Source: JANQTF01 sp041741415
GTDB lineage: Bacteria > Bacteroidota > Bacteroidia > J057
Assembly (NCBI GenBank): GCA_041741415.1
Contig: JBGSKC010000023.1
Location: forward strand, 1 to 64,000
Direction: 5' to 3'
Length of the DNA stretch: 64,000 bases
Position numbers and translations under genes: made by a program. Below, piece after piece: positions 61,801 through 64,000 of the stretch; the stretch's first letter is position 1; every line of letters starts with the position of its first letter. The notes below the pieces were generated by a model that saw only the letters and a list, made by a program, of their open reading frames with translations, searched no databases and was not told the DNA's origin.

Positions 61801-64000
61801 TTGTCTGCAACCAACGAGCTCCAGACCGTAAGTCAAAGCGGTAATCAGTTTACCTTGTCCAATGGCGGTGGAACGGTTACGATGTACCAGGCCGGAACCG
61901 GGATCTCTGTTTCCGGAAACACCATCACCAACAGCGGTGACACCAACGCCTCTGACGACATCACCACTTCCAGCACGGCGGGCGGCGATGCCAGCGGCAC
62001 GTTTGCCAACCTGACTGTGACCGGATTGCAGGGAACAGCCGTTTCGGCGACCTCCCCAAGCAGCAACGGCCAGGTACTGAAATACAACAGCGTGAGCGGC
62101 GAATGGGAGCCAGGCACTGACGATGGAAATGTTTACACGGCTGGCAGCGGCATCGACGTAACCGGAACTGTGATCACCAACACCGGCGACCTTTCCGCAA
62201 CGAACGAACTCCAGACCATCAGCCAAACCGCCAACCAGCTGACCCTGTCAAATGGCGGCGGCAGCGTGACCCTCTTTACCGCTGGCACCGGCATCATCGT
62301 GTCGGGAAACAGCATCATCAACAGCGGGGATACCGACCCGAGCAATGACCTGACCATCGGCGCGGCAGCAACCGGCGACCTGAGCGGTACCTACCCGGCT
62401 CCGACAGTAGCGGCGATCCAGGGCCAGCCAGTGGCCAACATTGTGCCTGTTGCTGGTCAAATTCTGAAATACTCAGCTGGTGGCCAATGGGTGCCAGGAG
62501 GCGACGCTGTGGACGACGCCGATGCCAATCCTACGAACGAACTCCAGACAATCAGCCAAACCAACAACGAGCTGACCATGTCGAACGGCGGTGGGACCGT
62601 GACCCTTTTCCAGGCAGGAACCGGGATCTCCGTTTCAGGAAATACAATCACCAACACTGGTGACACCAACGCAGCCGACGATCTCACCACCTCCAGCACG
62701 GCGGGCGGCGATGCTTCCGGGCCTTTCGCTAATTTGAGCGTGACCGGCTTGCAGGGAACCCCTGTATCGGCTACTGCCCCCGTCAGCAATGGCCAGGTGC
62801 TGAAATACAACCTTCTGAGCGGCGAATGGGAGCCCGCAACCGATGACGGCTCCAACTACAGCGGCGGTACCGGCATTGACGTGACCGGAACCGTGATCAC
62901 CAACACCGGCGACACCAACGCCAGCGACGATATCACGACAGCCACGGCAGCTGCAGGCGATGTGAGCGGCACCTTCCCGACTTTGAGCGTGGTGGCTTTG
63001 CAGGGAACAAGTGTTTCGCCGAACGTGCCTACGACCAACGGCCAGGTGCTGAAGTGGAACAGCGGAACCAGCGAATGGGAGCCGGGAACTGATGCTACAG
63101 GCGACGCGGATGCAAACCCTACGAACGAGCTCCAGACCATTAGCCAAACCAACAACCAGCTGACCCTGTCAAATGGTGGTGGCACCGTGACCCTGTTCAC
63201 CGCCGGAACCGGCATCAGCGTGACGAGCAACGTGATCAGCAATACTGGCGATACGAATGCCAGCGACGACATCACAACTGCTACTACGGCAGGCGGCGAT
63301 CTCGATGGCAACTATCCCAACCCTACCGTGGTTGGGTTACAGGGCTACCCGGTGGTCAACCTCATTCCCGCCAACAAACAAGTCCTGAAGTTCACTAATG
63401 GCCAGTGGGTGGCTTCGGCAGATTCAGTGAATGATGCTGATGCCGATGCAAGCAACGAATTGCAGGCACTGAGCCAGACAGGTAACCAACTGACCTTGTC
63501 GAATGGTGGCGGCACCATCACGATGTACCAGGCAGGAACCGGCATTTCTGTGAGCGGGAACACCATTGCCAACACAGGAGACCTTGACGGTTCGGATGAT
63601 GTATTGACCACCGACCTGGCTGGCGGGGATGTGGATGGCAACTTTTCAAGTCTTACGGTTGTGGGGCTTCAGGGCCAGACCGTTTCGGCGACGGCTCCGA
63701 CCTTCTCGGGCCAGGTGTTGAAATGGAATGCAGCCAGCAGCCAGTGGGAGCCAGGCACTGATGCTGGAATTGCCTACACAGCGGGTCCTGGAATTTCCAT
63801 TGTGGGGCCTATTATCTCCAACTCCGGCGACCTCAACCCTTTCGATGATTTGACGACGGGAACCGTGTTTGGCGGCGATGTGAGCGGGTTGTACACCAAC
63901 CTTGATGTTGTTGCTTTGCAAGGAAGCCCGGTTTCCACTTCTGCGCCTACCTCGGATGGGCAGGTGCTGCGATGGAACTCCTCTGCCTCCCAATGGGAAC
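55804..64000 (+). CDS. giant fibre-like repeat protein, 3' end beyond the window
   Basis: An open frame of at least 2732 codons without a stop, cut by the window end. The ATG at 55804 begins a signal peptide (SRNLLLLLGFLCLWLPSARA). Residues about 24-140 are the N-terminal domain common in Bacteroidota fibre proteins: GITYQAVARNNNALLADETF, ETQAVTTNQFGVFSCVIGQG, LESVPFAQYAGKASS. Then come about 23 units of mostly 110 residues built from GGDLTGTYPNPDV, a QGxPV and GQVLKWNGTEWAP strand pair, DADxDPxNELQTLSQT, NQLTLSNGGGTVTLFQ, and AGTGISVTGNTITNTGD. Some units lack the DADxDP part and are about 83 residues. This pattern occurs in phage tail-fibre-like and secreted trimeric fibre proteins; a C-terminal T9SS or endosialidase-chaperone domain is expected but not in view. 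Probably a surface fibre. Confidence 0.85.
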   Translation, partial: MKSRNLLLLLGFLCLWLPSARAQGVPEGITYQAVARNNNALLADETFTVRFTLFEGGTPRYQETQAVTTNQFGVFSCVIGQGQVISGNFATLNWATGSWFLQVEVNTGSGFFNLGTNQLESVPFAQYAGKASSVDNMSIGDLVDVVAPAPDTGDVLKFDGTQWVASPDGGNSVIAGTGLVFSGDTLNSIGDPDPSDDIVVGSLAGGDLTGTYPNPDVAGIQGNPVAATAPSQDYVLKWNGTEWAPAPDNVTTGGGVNTTARISGDGGIGNELDIAQQNATVGQVLKWNGFFWGPATDNTGLQTLSLTGTILSLTPGGGSVNLPVTSYQAGNGIQIAGPLITNTGDTDPSDDVTVGSPAGGDLFGPMPTPQVIGLRGVSISVVPATNNQVLKFIGGQWEPANDAVNDADSDPNNEIQVLSQPNPTTIQLSKGGGTATIPSYTAGLGINISGFQISNIGDLNGADDVLLTSQPASGDVTGTFQNGLSVIRIQGRAVAAATPAVGQVLRFQNGEWQPGTNNDADADATNELQNLTLNGFQLGLTNSPTTVTLPAPPTYLAGAGINITGTTITNTGDIDASDDLTVLTQFGQDVSGLYNNLRVERIQGRPVSNNQPGTGQVLKWNGAQWAPEDDEVDDADIDPINEIQVISQSGNQLNLSKGGGTVTLYQAGTGISLSGNVINNTGDTNASDDVLKGSPAGGDLGGTYPDPIVTRIQQTPVASLTPSFGEVLKFIGGQWVPAQDEFEDADSDPSNEFQNISSIGNQLTLSDNGGTITMYQAGNGISVTGNVIGNTGDLNGNDDVNIGSAALGDLTGTYPAPTVARIQGQLVTNQIPSNNQILKYQNNQWALANDLVDDADNNPTNEIQTLTANANQLTLSNGGNTVTLYQVGAGLSLTGNTIANTGDLNGGDDVLQTTPFGGDVSGTFNNLQVNRLRGNPISPAPLSTNGLILKWNATLGQWEPAADDNTTYTPGAGISFTGLGGTTITNTGDLNAGDDVLIGSAAGGDLGGTYPNPSVERIKGVQVANIPAGFGDILKLIGGQWVPSIDETEDADSDPSNEFQTISANGNQLTLSDLGGTVTMYQAGTGISVTGNTIANTGDLNGNDDINIGTPAQGDLSGTYPAPTVAAIQGQDISSQNPVAGQVLKFLSNQWTPAQDLVDDADPNPTNEIQSLTQTGNQLTLSLGGGTTTLFQAGAGINVTGNTISNTGDLNGGDDVLLSTVAAGDVTGNFANLSVIRLRGNNLAATNPTINGQVLKWNNTTSEWEPGSDLFEDADADPVNELQTVTQTGNQFTLSNGGGTVTMYQAGTGISVTGNTINNTGDLDGNDDVNVTTNAGGDASGVFSNLTVTGLQGNPVAAVTPATNGDVLKWNGLLQQWEPGADGNTTYTAGAGIDVTGSVITNTGDTNASDDVTISSIAGGDATGVFSNLTITGIQGSPVANTPPTSTGQLLKWDNTAGQWILGNDLVDDADANPANELQTLSQTNNQLTLSNGGGTVTLFQAGNGISVVGNVITNIGDTNPSDDILVGTAAAGDLSGTYPAPTVSRIQGQTVSPGVPNSNEVLKYIAGIWQPSSDLVNDADADPANELQTVSQSGNQFTLSNGGGTVTMYQAGTGISVSGNTISNAGDLSSTNELQTISQTNNELTLSNGGGTVTLFQAGNGISVSGNTITNTGDTNAADDLTTSSTAGGDASGTFANLTVTGLQGTPVSATAPGTNGQVLKYNSISGEWEPGSDDGTTYTAGTGIDVTGTVITNTGDLSATNELQTISQTANQLTLSNGGGSVTLFTAGTGIIVSGNSIINSGDTDPSNDLTIGAAATGDLSGTYPAPTVARIQGQPVANIVPVAGQILKYSAGGQWVPGGDAVDDADANPTNELQTISQTANQLTLSNGGGTVTLFQAGTGISVSGNTITNSGDTNAADDITTSSTAGGDVTGPFANLSVTGLQGTPVSATAPVSNGQVLKYNSVSGEWEPGSDDGTTYTAGTGIDVTGTVITNTGDLSATNELQTVSQSGNQFTLSNGGGTVTMYQAGTGISVSGNTITNSGDTNASDDITTSSTAGGDASGTFANLTVTGLQGTAVSATSPSSNGQVLKYNSVSGEWEPGTDDGNVYTAGSGIDVTGTVITNTGDLSATNELQTISQTANQLTLSNGGGSVTLFTAGTGIIVSGNSIINSGDTDPSNDLTIGAAATGDLSGTYPAPTVAAIQGQPVANIVPVAGQILKYSAGGQWVPGGDAVDDADANPTNELQTISQTNNELTMSNGGGTVTLFQAGTGISVSGNTITNTGDTNAADDLTTSSTAGGDASGPFANLSVTGLQGTPVSATAPVSNGQVLKYNLLSGEWEPATDDGSNYSGGTGIDVTGTVITNTGDTNASDDITTATAAAGDVSGTFPTLSVVALQGTSVSPNVPTTNGQVLKWNSGTSEWEPGTDATGDADANPTNELQTISQTNNQLTLSNGGGTVTLFTAGTGISVTSNVISNTGDTNASDDITTATTAGGDLDGNYPNPTVVGLQGYPVVNLIPANKQVLKFTNGQWVASADSVNDADADASNELQALSQTGNQLTLSNGGGTITMYQAGTGISVSGNTIANTGDLDGSDDVLTTDLAGGDVDGNFSSLTVVGLQGQTVSATAPTFSGQVLKWNAASSQWEPGTDAGIAYTAGPGISIVGPIISNSGDLNPFDDLTTGTVFGGDVSGLYTNLDVVALQGSPVSTSAPTSDGQVLRWNSSASQWE
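61020..62563 (+). repeat. recent in-frame duplication inside the fibre gene
   Basis: The segment at about 61020-61450 recurs nearly base for base at about 62133-62563, an offset of 1113 nt (371 codons). Between them lie further close copies of shorter units, so this part of the gene is still expanding or being homogenised. Confidence 0.75.

Noticed and set aside
55804..64000. Regular repeats as a possible CRISPR or satellite
   Set aside because: Repeats are protein-coding, in frame, variable in length and sequence, with no unique spacers.
1..64000. tRNA, rRNA, tmRNA genes
   Set aside because: I looked for T-arm and conserved-core sequences on both strands and saw none, but covariance-model searching was not possible.

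Overview
The window looks like a chromosome segment of a GC-moderate (about 55%) member of the Bacteroidota, most likely near the Saprospiraceae/Lewinellaceae; the genus is inference. The evidence is several type IX secretion (T9SS) sorting domains (type A on two large proteins plus one orphan remnant, and one type B), a GWxTD protein, WbqC and EbfC family proteins, bifunctional RibBA, agmatine deiminase putrescine synthesis, and promoters of the Bacteroidota form TTG-N20-TAnnTTTG. No rRNA, tRNA, CRISPR array or complete transposon was recognised.

Layout. 0-7.4 kb (minus): five envelope or secreted genes of unknown role, including a leucine-rich-repeat protein, a polytopic membrane protein and a three-gene run (lipoprotein, secreted protein, secreted protein). 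7.7-13.8 kb (plus): a 1739-residue membrane sensor-like protein with a Cache-like segment and a degenerate NTPase/winged-helix cytosolic part, followed 4 nt later by a predicted outer-membrane barrel. 13.9-17 kb: OsmC protein, cysteine synthesis pair (serine acetyltransferase, cysteine synthase) and a lipoprotein. 17-19.2 kb: agmatine-to-putrescine pair. 19.2-19.6 kb: gene-free repeat zone. 19.6-22.3 kb (minus): GNAT, KAS III-like, Crp/Fnr and SRPBCC genes. 22.4-25.7 kb: topA and a secreted formylglycine-enzyme-like protein. 25.7-27.7 kb: repeats, a T9SS tail remnant, a glycosyltransferase and EbfC. 27.9-31.8 kb: a 1324-residue T9SS surface protein. 32.2-35.7 kb: LpxL-like acyltransferase, GWxTD protein, WbqC protein, ArsR regulator. 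36-39.3 kb: ribBA, a membrane glycosyltransferase and an RRM protein. 39.3-41.2 kb: a small accessory patch with two colliding toxin-antitoxin modules and a methyltransferase remnant, bracketed in part by an 18-bp direct repeat. 41.3-64 kb (plus): a surface-protein block containing a T9SS type B protein, a small membrane-anchored protein, a 4072-residue protein of seven FG-GAP propellers, and a fibre-like repeat protein of more than 2700 residues that runs off the window.

How the parts fit. Housekeeping functions (sulfur assimilation, polyamine, riboflavin, lipid A acylation, DNA topology) are interspersed with a heavy investment in secreted and surface proteins. Most starts were moved downstream from the longest open frame to an ATG that begins a signal peptide or the conserved domain. 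The most notable items are the 7 x 7 propeller giant protein, the sensor/pseudo-NTPase protein, a KAS III homologue lacking two of its three catalytic residues, and the decaying toxin-antitoxin patch.
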